Assembly (NCBI RefSeq): GCF_021732705.1
Contig: NZ_JAKFUM010000002.1
Location: 62,001 to 126,000 of the forward strand
DNA length: 64,000 nt
Source of the DNA: Nevskia sp.
GTDB lineage: Bacteria; Pseudomonadota; Gammaproteobacteria; Nevskiales; Nevskiaceae
Reading direction: 5' to 3'
Shown here: piece after piece, positions 26,465 through 34,333 of the stretch
How positions within the stretch are numbered: the first letter of the stretch is position 1
How the letters are laid out: every line of letters starts with the position of its first letter
Made by a program: the position numbers and the translations under genes
The notes under the pieces: generated by a model
Told to the model about the DNA's origin: nothing
Database searches by the model: none
Seen by the model: the letters and a program-made list of their open reading frames with translations, nothing else

Positions 26465-27294
26465 ACGAGCGGGCAATCTCGTTTGGCGAAAGCGGTTCGC
26501 TGTTCGGCATCCTGAGCCAGCCGGACGTCGCCGATCCGCTGCGCCCGGCGGTGCTGATCCCGAATACCGGCGTCAGCCACCGCGCCGGCCCCAGCCGCAT
26601 GCACGTCGAACTGGCGCGCGCGCTGGCCGCCGCCGGCGTCGTGTCGTTGCGGATCGACAATGCCGGTCTCGGCGACAGCGAGCCGATTCCGGGTCGCCTC
26701 GGCGATCCGTTCGCGCCGGACCTGCGCGCGGCGATGGACGCGCTGGACGCCCGAAACCTGTCGAGCGGCTACATCGTGCTCGGCATCCACAGTGGTGCGC
26801 ACGATGCCCATCAGGCCGCGCGCGGCGATCCGCGCGTGGTCGGCGCCGCGTTCATCGACGGCTACACCCATCGCACGCCGCGCTACTGGATCAACCGGAC
26901 AATGGACCGCCTGGCCGACAGCGCCCGCCGCGCCAATGCCGAGCTGCGTCCGCAGATCGGCCTGACCCGGCAATCCGGCGATGCGCTGCACGACGCGCTG
27001 CTGAACGAGATCCACTATTACGATCTGCCGACGGCCGCGCGCATGCAGCTGGATCTGGTCGAATTCATGCGCCGCGAGATGTCGCTGCTGTACATCTACA
27101 CCGGCGATGTCGAGAACGAATACAACTATCCGGGGCAGCTGATCGAGGCATTTCCGTTGCTGCGCGGCTACCGCCGCATGACCTTGCGTCACATTCCGGA
27201 GGCCGATCACCGCTTCATTCGCCGCGCGTCGCGCGAAGCGATGATCGACGTGCTGGTCAGCTGGGTCATCCGCGTTCCCGGGCAGCCGCACTAG
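26461..27294 (+). CDS. Second alpha/beta hydrolase-fold protein of the pair
   Basis: The ATG overlaps the stop of the previous gene (ATGA), indicating a coupled pair. The 277-residue protein reads GILSQPDVADPLRPAVLIPNTG, SHRAGPSRMHVELARALAAAG, LRIDNAGLGDSEP and FAPDLRAAMDAL, close to hydrolases annotated with exosortase systems. The elbow region is VLGIHSGAHDAH; a Ser is present, but the spacing is IHSGA rather than GxSxG. A late His (EADHRFIRR) could be the catalytic base. Since both partners depart from the canonical triad, they may work as a heteromer. Function is not assigned. Confidence 0.75.
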   Translation: MNERAISFGESGSLFGILSQPDVADPLRPAVLIPNTGVSHRAGPSRMHVELARALAAAGVVSLRIDNAGLGDSEPIPGRLGDPFAPDLRAAMDALDARNLSSGYIVLGIHSGAHDAHQAARGDPRVVGAAFIDGYTHRTPRYWINRTMDRLADSARRANAELRPQIGLTRQSGDALHDALLNEIHYYDLPTAARMQLDLVEFMRREMSLLYIYTGDVENEYNYPGQLIEAFPLLRGYRRMTLRHIPEADHRFIRRASREAMIDVLVSWVIRVPGQPH

Positions 27295-27321
27295 CTGCGC
27301 GGCGCGAATCACGACGCCGGC

Positions 27322-27972
27322 TCAGCGGCCGGCCAGCAAGGTCAGCACGAAGCCATTCCGGCGCTGCCAGTGGCCGTGCCAGTGCAGGCCAGCGAACGCG
27401 CGGCGGGCCTGGTCGCTCAATGCGGTTGCGGTGAACGTGGTGCCGTCAGGATCGAAACCGATGGCCACTTCATCGAACTCCAGAAAAATCTCGCGCAGCG
27501 GATGCACGCACTTGTGGACGCATTCCTTCGCGCCGAACGCGGGCAGCGCCCAGTGCGCGAGCCCGCCCGGCAGCGCGGCCAGCGCACGGCGCTCGGCCTC
27601 GGACAAGGCATAGCCGGCAACGTCGTCCGGCAACGGCACGTCCGGCTCGATGTCGATGCCGAGCGCCTGCCAGTGAACCGTCGCCGCGACAACGGCCAGT
27701 GCCGCGCCTTCGCAGTGGGCCACGCTGCCGACAACGTCGGCCGGCCATTCGACACCCCCGCCGGGCGCTCGCCGCAGCGCGGGTACCGGGCGGCCCAGCG
27801 CCTGCAGCGCTGCATGGGCGCAGGCCCGGCCCGCAGCAAAGTGCCGGCGCCGACGCGGGGCCACGGCCGCCACCACGGCCGCCTCGTCCGCGGCCAGCGG
27901 GGCATCGTCCGGCATCGGCTGGGCCAGCACGCAGCGGCTGTGGGGCAACCAGGGAAGCGTCTGCAGGCTCAT
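27322..27972 (-). CDS. 4'-phosphopantetheinyl transferase (Sfp/EntD type)
   Basis: From the ATG at 27972 the protein is 216 residues, the Sfp/EntD size. Conserved elements are RRRRHFAAGRACAHAAL, VGSVAHCEGAALAVVA, the Mg-binding GIDIEPDVPL, and the FGAKECVHKCVHP helix matching the family (F/W)xxKExxxK motif. It would attach the CoA-derived phosphopantetheine arm to carrier proteins of secondary metabolism or fatty acid synthesis. No NRPS or PKS gene is in the window. It is convergent with the hydrolase pair, 27 bp apart, so a shared pathway is possible but unproven. Confidence 0.88.
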   Translation of the reverse strand: MSLQTLPWLPHSRCVLAQPMPDDAPLAADEAAVVAAVAPRRRRHFAAGRACAHAALQALGRPVPALRRAPGGGVEWPADVVGSVAHCEGAALAVVAATVHWQALGIDIEPDVPLPDDVAGYALSEAERRALAALPGGLAHWALPAFGAKECVHKCVHPLREIFLEFDEVAIGFDPDGTTFTATALSDQARRAFAGLHWHGHWQRRNGFVLTLLAGR

Positions 27973-28094
27973 GACCGCATCATCGACAAATCCGCCGCAA
28001 CGCGCACCGGGCATGCGCAATCACGCACACTGCCGGCCATGACTCCGACACCGTTGTCGCGCCTGCCGTCCGGACGGCCACGGCTCCCGCGCGC

Positions 28095-28613
28095 ATGAAT
28101 CTGCTGCTGCTCGATGCCACGGCGGATTCCGCGTCGCACGCGGCCTTGCACCGGCTGGCCGTCGCGCTCGCGGATGCCGAACACGGCATCGCGATTGCCG
28201 GTGCAGCAGGCAGCGCACTGCTGATCGACGCACCGTGCGCAGCATTTCCGATTGCGCTCGGCCCGCGCTGGACGCTGCGCGCATCGCGCCAGATACGCGA
28301 GCTTGAACGGCGCGCGGCGATCGACGTGATTCTGGCGTTCGACTCCTCGAGCCTCGCCGCCTGCCTGCCGCTGCATCTCACCGGCACGCCGGTGTTGTTC
28401 CTGTGTGCCGAGCCACGGTCCGACAATGGCGCAATCCGCTCGCCTTGGCGGCTGAACCACGGCTGCCGGGGCGTGATCGCCGGATCGCAGGGCATCGGCA
28501 ACCGGCTGATCGCCCGCGGCGTTGCGGCACGCCGCATCCATGTCGTCGATCTGACGCGTCCTCTCGCGGCGGCCGTCGCGGTGGCAAGGATCTGCACGGA
28601 CAGCATCGGCTGA
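28095..28613 (+). CDS. Hypothetical protein resembling a truncated glycosyltransferase fold
   Basis: The 172-residue reading has protein-like composition and a Rossmann-type pattern: NLLLLDATADSASHAALHRLAVALADAEHGIAIAG, VILAFDSSSLAACLPLHLTGTPVLFLCAEP, GVIAGSQGIGNRLIARGVAARRIHVVDL. This recalls the N-terminal half of GT4-type glycosyltransferases, but the catalytic C-terminal half is absent. There is no clear ribosome site before the ATG. It is divergent from the phosphopantetheinyl transferase. It could be a remnant or a small independent protein. Confidence 0.5.
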   Translation: MNLLLLDATADSASHAALHRLAVALADAEHGIAIAGAAGSALLIDAPCAAFPIALGPRWTLRASRQIRELERRAAIDVILAFDSSSLAACLPLHLTGTPVLFLCAEPRSDNGAIRSPWRLNHGCRGVIAGSQGIGNRLIARGVAARRIHVVDLTRPLAAAVAVARICTDSIG

Positions 28614-28634
28614 GCCCGTCCGGCCGGCGCCGGA

Positions 28635-29543
28635 TCAGTGCCGCCGGAGGAAATCCAGCACGTGCGCCGCGAATGCTTCCGGCGCTTCCAGATTCATGAA
28701 GTGGCCGACACCCGCCATCTCGACCAGCTCGTAGCCGGCGCTGAACAGGTGTTCGGACTCGCTGAACGAGTCGCGCAGGATGCAGGCGTCGTGCTCGCCG
28801 ATGACCACGCGCGTCGGCACCGCGATCGGCTGCAGCAGGAATTGCCAGGCCACCCGCTTGAACAGCGTGGCGGGCAGCGCGCGGTAGTAGCCGATGGCCG
28901 CCTTGACGCGCGCCGGATCGGCGAAATTGGCCTTCAACGGCACCAGATAGTCGTCGCCGGGAATCCAGCCCGGCGACCAGCTGCGCGCGAGGTCGACCAG
29001 CCAGGCGAAATCGTCCTCGCGGATCGTGCGCTCGGGCCACAGCGGCAGCTGGAACTTCCAGATGTAGTGCGAGGCGCGGAGCTGCGCCCGCGACGGGCGC
29101 AGCAGGAAGCGGCGCAGGTGCGGCACGGCCGACGTCACGATCGCGCGAATCCGGTCCGGCCGCAGGGACGCCGCAGCATATGCGGTGACCGCACCCCAGT
29201 CATGGCCGACGATGTAGGCGCGATCGACGCCGAAGTGCTCGATCAGCGCCAGCACGTCCTGACCGAGCGTCGGGATCGAATAGTCACCGCTGTCCGGAAT
29301 CTCGGTCGGGGCGTAGCCGCGCATGAACGGTGCGATGGCGCGATAGCCGGCGGCGGCCAGCGCATCGATCAAGGGGGCGAAGCTCCACGCCGTGTCCGGA
29401 AAGCCGTGCAGCACGATGACCAGCGGCGCCTGCTCAGCGCCCGTCGCGGGCAAGGCTTCGAGGTAGGCGAACTCGAGGCCGTTGGCCTGGATGTAGCGCG
29501 GCGTGCGCGGTGCGACGGGTTCGGGAAGATCGGTTTCAGTCAT
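28635..29543 (-). CDS. Alpha/beta hydrolase, epoxide hydrolase-like
   Basis: The 302-residue enzyme has an intact alpha/beta hydrolase core. The oxyanion-hole motif is LHGFPDTAWSF, the nucleophile elbow is GHDWGA with Asp as nucleophile, a cap domain follows, and the Asp/His pair is in VVIGEHDACIL and GVGHFMNLEAPEAF. The HGFPDT and GHDWG motifs are those of soluble epoxide hydrolases and some haloalkane dehalogenases; two Tyr residues of the cap (e.g. GYYRALPA) fit an epoxide hydrolase. Substrate unknown. It is divergent from mscS, with 74 bp between the two starts. Confidence 0.85.
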   Translation of the reverse strand: MTETDLPEPVAPRTPRYIQANGLEFAYLEALPATGAEQAPLVIVLHGFPDTAWSFAPLIDALAAAGYRAIAPFMRGYAPTEIPDSGDYSIPTLGQDVLALIEHFGVDRAYIVGHDWGAVTAYAAASLRPDRIRAIVTSAVPHLRRFLLRPSRAQLRASHYIWKFQLPLWPERTIREDDFAWLVDLARSWSPGWIPGDDYLVPLKANFADPARVKAAIGYYRALPATLFKRVAWQFLLQPIAVPTRVVIGEHDACILRDSFSESEHLFSAGYELVEMAGVGHFMNLEAPEAFAAHVLDFLRRH

Positions 29544-29617
29544 CGGTTGCGGTGCAGTCGAAGGGCGGCGCGACGGGCTCGCTAAACTAACGCATGACGT
29601 CCTGCTGCGGAGCGCTG

Positions 29618-30493
29618 ATGGAATTCTCGCTGGAACAACTGAAGACGCCGGAGCGCTGGATCGAACTGGCCTTGCCGGTCGGCGTGAAGATTCTCGTCGC
29701 GCTGCTGATCTTCTACCTGGGGCGCTTCGTCGTCCGCACGGCGGTCAAGGTGCTGCGCACGGTCATGCAGCGCAGCAAGGCCGACGAGACGCTGACCGGC
29801 TTCCTCGGCAACGTTGCCTACGGCCTCGGCTATGCGCTGGTGATCATTTCCGCGCTCGGCCAGATCGGCATCAACACCAATTCGCTGGCGGCGGTCGTCG
29901 GTGGCGCCGCGCTGGCAGTGGGCCTGGCGCTGCAGAACCAGCTGTCGTCGTTTGCAGCCGGCGTGCTGCTGATCCTGTTCCGGCCGTTCAAGGTCGGCGA
30001 TTACGTCGATGCGGGCGGCATCAAGGGGACGGTCGAGGAGATCAAGATCATTCACACGATCCTGCGCACGCAGGACAACCAGGAAGTGATCGTGCCAAAC
30101 AACACGATCACGGCCACCACCATCACCAACTACAGCGCCCGCGCGACGCGCCGTCTCGACATCACCATCGGCATCGACTACGGCTCGGATCTGAAGCTCG
30201 CGAAGTCGATCCTCGACGAACTGCTGGCAACGCATCCACGCGTGCTGACCGCGCCGGAACCGAAGGTGCAGGTGCGCGCGCTCGGGGCCAGCTCGGTGGA
30301 TTTCGCGGTGTGGCCGTGGGTCGCGACGTCCGAATGGTTCGAGGTGCAGTGCGAGCTGCTGGAACAGATCAAGCTGCGCTTCGACGCTGCCGGCATCGTC
30401 ATCCCGTATCCGCAGATGGACCTGCATGTCCGCAGCGATCGTGCCGACGTGGTTCACCTGCGTGCGGATCGCGAGGGCGAGCCCGCAAGCTGA
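29618..30493 (+). CDS. MscS-family mechanosensitive ion channel
   Basis: The ATG at 29618 (MEFSLEQLKTP) with GGAG 5 bp upstream is preferred over the ATG at 29594, giving 291 residues, the small-conductance MscS size. Three membrane segments (about 15-40, 65-85, 95-125) lead into the pore helix: LAAVVGGAALAVGLALQNQLSSFAAGVLLILFRPFKVGDYV, with the Gly/Ala pattern of MscS TM3. The cytoplasmic beta domain follows (VEEIKIIHTILRTQDNQEVIVPNN, TITNYSARATRRLDITIGIDY). It releases osmolytes on hypo-osmotic shock. Its stop is 23 bp from the convergent SDR gene. Confidence 0.94.
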   Translation: MEFSLEQLKTPERWIELALPVGVKILVALLIFYLGRFVVRTAVKVLRTVMQRSKADETLTGFLGNVAYGLGYALVIISALGQIGINTNSLAAVVGGAALAVGLALQNQLSSFAAGVLLILFRPFKVGDYVDAGGIKGTVEEIKIIHTILRTQDNQEVIVPNNTITATTITNYSARATRRLDITIGIDYGSDLKLAKSILDELLATHPRVLTAPEPKVQVRALGASSVDFAVWPWVATSEWFEVQCELLEQIKLRFDAAGIVIPYPQMDLHVRSDRADVVHLRADREGEPAS

Positions 30494-30515
30494 GTGCGCG
30501 CCGCGCAGGGCGGCG

Positions 30516-31304
30516 TCAGTTCTTCATCAGCCAGCGCGTCACCGACGCCCCGAGCGCGCGCGGCATGAAGCGCGTGCTGAACGCCTGCACGGCGTTGATC
30601 CAGCCGGTGACGAGGTGCGACGAGCCTCGCAGCATGGCATTGATGCCGCTCGCGGCAACCGAGGCGCTGCTCATCATCGTCGCCCGGTGGTACCAGTTGC
30701 GCTTCTGGCCGGAGACCAGCAGGAAGTCGGTCGCGGTGACGCCCGGGCAGACCGTGGTGCAGGTCACGCCATGCGGCTTCAGTTCATTGTTCAGCGCGAT
30801 GCCGAAGCTCAGCACATAGCTCTTCGATGCCGAATACGCGGCGTATGTCGGGCTCGGGCTGAAGGCGCCGGTCGACGCCACCTGCAGGATGCGGCCATGG
30901 CCGCGCCGGATCATGCCCTCGGCGAACAGGCGGCTGAGATGGGTCAGGCCGACGACATTGACCTGCAGCATCTGATCGAGCCGCGGCCAGTCGGTGTCGG
31001 CAAATTCGCCATAGACGCCGAAGCCGGCATTGTTGACCAGCAGGTCGATCGAGGTGCCGCTGGCAGCGAGATCCGCGACCAGTTTTTCGCGCGCTTCGGC
31101 CACGCCGAGGTCGGCCGGCAGCACCTGCACCGCCGTGCCGTAGGACTGCTTGAGCTCGCTGGCCAGCGCCGCCAATGCTTCGGCCCGCCGTGCGACCAGC
31201 ACAAGGTTGGCGCCGCGCCGCGCCAGTTCCCGAGCGAAGTCGATGCCAAGGCCGCTCGATGCGCCAGTGACCAGCGCCGTCCTTCCTTTCAGTTCCTGCG
31301 TCAT
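30516..31304 (-). CDS. Short-chain dehydrogenase/reductase
   Basis: This 262-residue classical SDR has the cofactor motif TGASSGLGIDFA, the NNAGFGVYG strand, a catalytic Ser (VASTGAFS) and the YAAYSASK catalytic Tyr/Lys. A basic patch (ARRAEALAAL) after the second strand points to NADP(H). A C-terminal region of about 60 residues may bind membranes or lipids, as in SDRs acting on acyl substrates. The start has AGGAG 8 bp upstream and overlaps the stop of the TetR gene, so the regulator and the enzyme form one transcript and it is probably controlled by that regulator. Confidence 0.9.
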   Translation of the reverse strand: MTQELKGRTALVTGASSGLGIDFARELARRGANLVLVARRAEALAALASELKQSYGTAVQVLPADLGVAEAREKLVADLAASGTSIDLLVNNAGFGVYGEFADTDWPRLDQMLQVNVVGLTHLSRLFAEGMIRRGHGRILQVASTGAFSPSPTYAAYSASKSYVLSFGIALNNELKPHGVTCTTVCPGVTATDFLLVSGQKRNWYHRATMMSSASVAASGINAMLRGSSHLVTGWINAVQAFSTRFMPRALGASVTRWLMKN

Positions 31305-31999
31305 CCTGTGATCTCCTGAGTGTGCCGCGGCAGACCGGCGAGCAGCGGCGTCAGCACGCTGCGCAGTTCGGGGCCCAGCGTGATGTCGAACAGCGTCAAT
31401 CCGGGGTCATGCGCCATGGCCCGCTGCACCATCGGCGCCGGTGCGGCCATGTGCTGCAGACCGATCGACAGCGCATGCAGCCACAGCAGCAGCCGCGCAC
31501 CGGCTGCGGCATCGAGCAGCTTCAGGCGCGCGGCGAGCGCGCTGCCGGCCTCGATCACATGCCGCGCCAGCATCCGCTTGAAGCGCAGGGCCGCGTCGAA
31601 CGCGATGTTGTGCTCGAGCACGGTGTGCAGCAGCGCGATCAGGCGGAGGAACAGCGGCCGAGCTTCGAGCGAGGCGATCAGCCAGTCGACGAACGCGGCA
31701 TCGGCGCTGTCGTTAGCGTCGGCCGGAGACGGCTGACGCAGTTCGTCGTGAAGCGCGGCGAACCAGTCCTCGAACTGCGCATCGAGCAGTTCGAGAAACA
31801 GCGCTTCCTTCGTCGGGTAGTACAGGTAGACCGTGCCCTTGGCGATGCCGGCCTCGGCCGCCACCTCCGCCATCGTCAACCGCGCGAACGGCACGGTCTC
31901 GAACAGGCGCAGCGCCGCTGCCGTGATCGTCTCGCGGCGGATGTCCTTGTCGCGGTCCTGCCGCGCACGACGACCGGCTTCCAGTACTTTGCTGACCAT
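31301..31999 (-). CDS. TetR/AcrR-family transcriptional regulator
   Basis: The 232-residue regulator has the N-terminal TetR helix-turn-helix: RRETITAAALRLFETVPFARLTMAEVAAEAGIAKGTVYLYYPTKEALFLELL. The ligand-binding domain is divergent, as usual. The start codon lies inside the palindrome TGACCATGGGTCA, and a second copy follows 21 bp upstream, so the protein most likely represses its own operon with the downstream SDR. Ligand unknown; such pairs often respond to lipophilic or aldehyde/ketone compounds. Confidence 0.92.
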   Translation of the reverse strand: MVSKVLEAGRRARQDRDKDIRRETITAAALRLFETVPFARLTMAEVAAEAGIAKGTVYLYYPTKEALFLELLDAQFEDWFAALHDELRQPSPADANDSADAAFVDWLIASLEARPLFLRLIALLHTVLEHNIAFDAALRFKRMLARHVIEAGSALAARLKLLDAAAGARLLLWLHALSIGLQHMAAPAPMVQRAMAHDPGLTLFDITLGPELRSVLTPLLAGLPRHTQEITG

Positions 32000-32026
32000 G
32001 GGTCATTTTTAACTGACCACGGGTCA
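31993..32026. promoter_or_regulatory. Two matching palindromic operators at the tetR start
   Basis: TGACCATGGGTCA (31993-32005) and TGACCACGGGTCA (32014-32026) are both TGACC-N3-GGTCA palindromes, differing only in the centre. Their centres are 21 bp apart, two helical turns, so two dimers would bind on the same face. The first covers the tetR start codon. Confidence 0.7.
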
Positions 32027-32100
32027 TTTGACAACCGGCGCTTGCTGGATCGCCGTGATCGACACCATCGGGCGCTGCGGCAGCACCTCGCTGCCGCCAC

Positions 32101-32136
32101 GAAAAAGCCCCGGACCGTCATCGACGAGCCGGGGCT
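32101..32136 (-). terminator. Rho-independent terminator of the small Lys-rich ORF
   Basis: AGCCCCGG (32106-32113) pairs with CCGGGGCT (32129-32136), followed on the minus strand by TTTTTCG. It lies about 40 bp after the stop of the 33-residue ORF. Confidence 0.8.
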
Positions 32137-32177
32137 TCGGCGTGCGGCGGCCAGACGCCGCCGCCACGTGCAGGACC

Positions 32178-32279
32178 TTACTTGGCCTTCTTCTTGGCCT
32201 GCTTCTCCGCCTTCTTTTCCTTCATCGTCTTCAGCGGCGCTTTCTTCTCGCTCTTCTTTGCATCCATGCCTTTGGCCAT
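32178..32279 (-). CDS. 33-residue Lys/Ala-rich small protein
   Basis: The reading MAKGMDAKKSEKKAPLKTMK and then KEKKAEKQAKKKAK is 33 residues with 15 Lys and no Trp, Cys or aromatic residues. CGGAG stands 7 bp before the ATG, and a strong terminator follows, so it looks like a complete independent gene. It starts about 70 bp downstream of the argG repeat array. I know of similar small Lys-rich annotated proteins but no assigned function. Nucleic-acid or ribosome binding would be a guess from charge. Confidence 0.6.
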   Translation of the reverse strand: MAKGMDAKKSEKKAPLKTMKEKKAEKQAKKKAK

Positions 32280-32344
32280 GGCTTCGCTCCGGTGGTGGTG
32301 GGTGGTGCCCTAGTCTTTCACAGAGCCCGGTGTTGCACGAGATT

Positions 32345-33014
32345 CAGCACGCGTCGCGATTGGCGCCCGTGCGCAGACGCTGGCCGTTCAGGCGAATCGG
32401 CAGCAGCGCGAGCCCTCTGGCGAGGGACCCACCGGGCTTTTCGGTGGGATCGGCAGCAAGTCGAGCGCTGCCAGAGGGCTTCGCTGACCGACGCTTCAGC
32501 GTCCGTCGCGATTGGCGCCCGTGCGCAGACGCTGGCCGTTCAGGCGAATGAAGCAGCAGCGCGAGCCCTCTGGCGAGGGACCCACCGGGCTTTTCGGTGG
32601 GATTGGCAGCAAGGCATGCGCTGCCAGAGGGCTTCGCTGACCGACGCTTCAGCGTGCGTCGCGATTGGCGCCCGTGCGCAGACTCAGACCGTTGAGGCGA
32701 ATAAAGCGGCAGCGCGAGCCCTCTGGCGAGGGACCCACCGAGCTTTTCGGTGGGATCGCCAGCAAGGCGAGCGCCGCCAGAGGGCTTCGCTGACCGGCGC
32801 TTCAGCGTGCGTCGCGATTCGCGCCCGTGCGCAGACGCAGGCCGTTGAGGCGAATGAAGCGGCAGCGCGAGCCCTCTGGCGAGGGACCCACCGAGCTTTT
32901 CGGTGGGATCGCCAGCAAGGCGAGCGCTGCCAGAGGGCTTCGCTGACCGGCGCTTCAGCGTGCGTCGCGATTGGCGCCCGTGCGCAGACGCAGGCCGTTG
33001 AGGCGGATGAAGCC
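32345..33014 (-). repeat. 153-bp tandem array made of the argG 3' end plus its downstream hairpin
   Basis: Four extra copies start at 32352, 32504, 32657 and 32810 (periods 152, 153, 153, 153) and the fifth is the real argG end from 32963. Each unit holds the last ~17 codons of argG with the stop (reading [18 protein letters not shown] in the gene), then about 95 bp with an outer inverted repeat AGCCCTCTGGC/GCCAGAGGGCT and an inner hairpin CCCACCGA/TCGGTGGG. Copies differ at several bases, so the array is not brand new. The period is a multiple of three except the leftmost unit. Confidence 0.92.
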
Positions 33015-34172
33015 CTCCGCGTCCTTCTGGTTGTACGCGCCGCGATCGTCTTCGAAGGTCGACAGCGTGGCGTCGAACAGCGAGTCCTTCGAGCGGCGGC
33101 CGAGGTTGTAGACCGCGCCCTTGTACAGCTTCAGGCGCACATCGCCATTGACGCGCTGCTGCGAGTCGTCGATCAGCGCCTGCAGCATGCGGCGTTCCGG
33201 GCTCCACCAGTAGCCGTTGTAGATGAGGCTGGCGTACTTCGGCATCAGCTCGTCCTTCAGGTGCGCCTGTTCGCGATCGATGCACAGGCTCTCGATGGCG
33301 CGATGGGCCTTCAGCAGGATCGAGCCGCCCGGGGTTTCGTAGCAGCCGCGCGACTTCATGCCGACGTAGCGGTTCTCGACCAGATCGAGCCGGCCGATGC
33401 CGTGGCGGCCTCCCAGCGCGTTCAGGCGATCGAGAATCTGGAACGGCGTGCCGGTCACGCCATTGATGGCGACCGCGTCGCCCTTCTCGAAGCTGACGGT
33501 GATCTCTTCGGCTTCGTTCGGAGCGTCTTCCGGGTTCTTGGTCCAGCGCCAGATGTCGTCCGGCGGGCACCACCACGGATCTTCCAGACCGCCGCCTTCA
33601 TACGAGATGTGCAGCGCGTTGGCGTCCATCGAGTACGGGCTGCCGCCGCCCGGCTTCTTGGCGATCGGAATCTCGTGCTTCGCGGCATACGCGAGCAGCG
33701 ATTCGCGCGAATTCAGATCCCACTCGCGCCATGGCGCGATGACCTTGACCCCCGGCCACAGCGCATAGGCGCCGAGCTCGAAGCGGACCTGGTCGTTGCC
33801 CTTGCCGGTGGCACCGTGGCTGATCGCATCGCAGCCGGTGGCGCGGGCGATCTCGACCAGACGCTTGGCGATCAGCGGCCGGGCGATCGAGGTGCCGAGC
33901 AGGTATTCGCCTTCGTAGACGGCGTTGGCGCGGAACATCGGGAACACGAAGTCCCGCGCGAATTCCTCGCGCAGGTCGTCGATGAAGATTTCCTTGACGC
34001 CCAACTGCTGCGCCTTCGGCCGCACATGGTCGAGTTCCTCGCCCTGGCCGATGTCGGCCGTGAAGGTCACGACCTCGCAGCCGTAGGTGTCCTGCAGCCA
34101 CTTCAGGATGACGGAGGTGTCGAGGCCGCCGGAATAGGCGAGCGCGACTTTGCGGACCTGGGGTTTGCTCAT
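32955..34172 (-). CDS. argG: Argininosuccinate synthase
   Basis: The ATG at 34172 ([20 protein letters not shown]) gives 405 residues, the usual length. Motifs include the ATP pyrophosphatase loop [36 protein letters not shown], the citrulline/aspartate-binding [23 protein letters not shown], and [24 protein letters not shown]. It condenses citrulline and aspartate with ATP in arginine synthesis. The last codons ([11 protein letters not shown]) are copied in the tandem array that follows. Monocistronic in appearance. Confidence 0.97.
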   Translation of the reverse strand: MSKPQVRKVALAYSGGLDTSVILKWLQDTYGCEVVTFTADIGQGEELDHVRPKAQQLGVKEIFIDDLREEFARDFVFPMFRANAVYEGEYLLGTSIARPLIAKRLVEIARATGCDAISHGATGKGNDQVRFELGAYALWPGVKVIAPWREWDLNSRESLLAYAAKHEIPIAKKPGGGSPYSMDANALHISYEGGGLEDPWWCPPDDIWRWTKNPEDAPNEAEEITVSFEKGDAVAINGVTGTPFQILDRLNALGGRHGIGRLDLVENRYVGMKSRGCYETPGGSILLKAHRAIESLCIDREQAHLKDELMPKYASLIYNGYWWSPERRMLQALIDDSQQRVNGDVRLKLYKGAVYNLGRRSKDSLFDATLSTFEDDRGAYNQKDAEGFIRLNGLRLRTGANRDAR

Positions 34173-34333
34173 TTGTGCGGACACCGGCGGCAGGGGGACA
34201 GGGCCGCGAATTATAGCGATGCCGCGTTGGCTGCACGGAAACCGGGCCGCGTCGCAGCGCCCACTCGGGAGAGCCGCGGGCGCGGCCGTTCAGCCGCCGA
34301 TCAGCGTTGAATCAGCGCTGGATCGGCGCCAGC

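Noticed and set aside
25700-28020. A secondary-metabolite biosynthetic cluster
   Set aside because: Apart from the PPTase and two hydrolase-like genes there is no NRPS, PKS or carrier protein in the window.
32345-33014. CRISPR array
   Set aside because: The units are tandem, contiguous and contain argG coding sequence, with no short direct repeats and unique spacers and no cas genes.
32028-34310. A 760-residue plus-strand frame across the repeat array and argG
   Set aside because: Its internal repeats come from the 153-bp array period, and the rest is antisense to argG.
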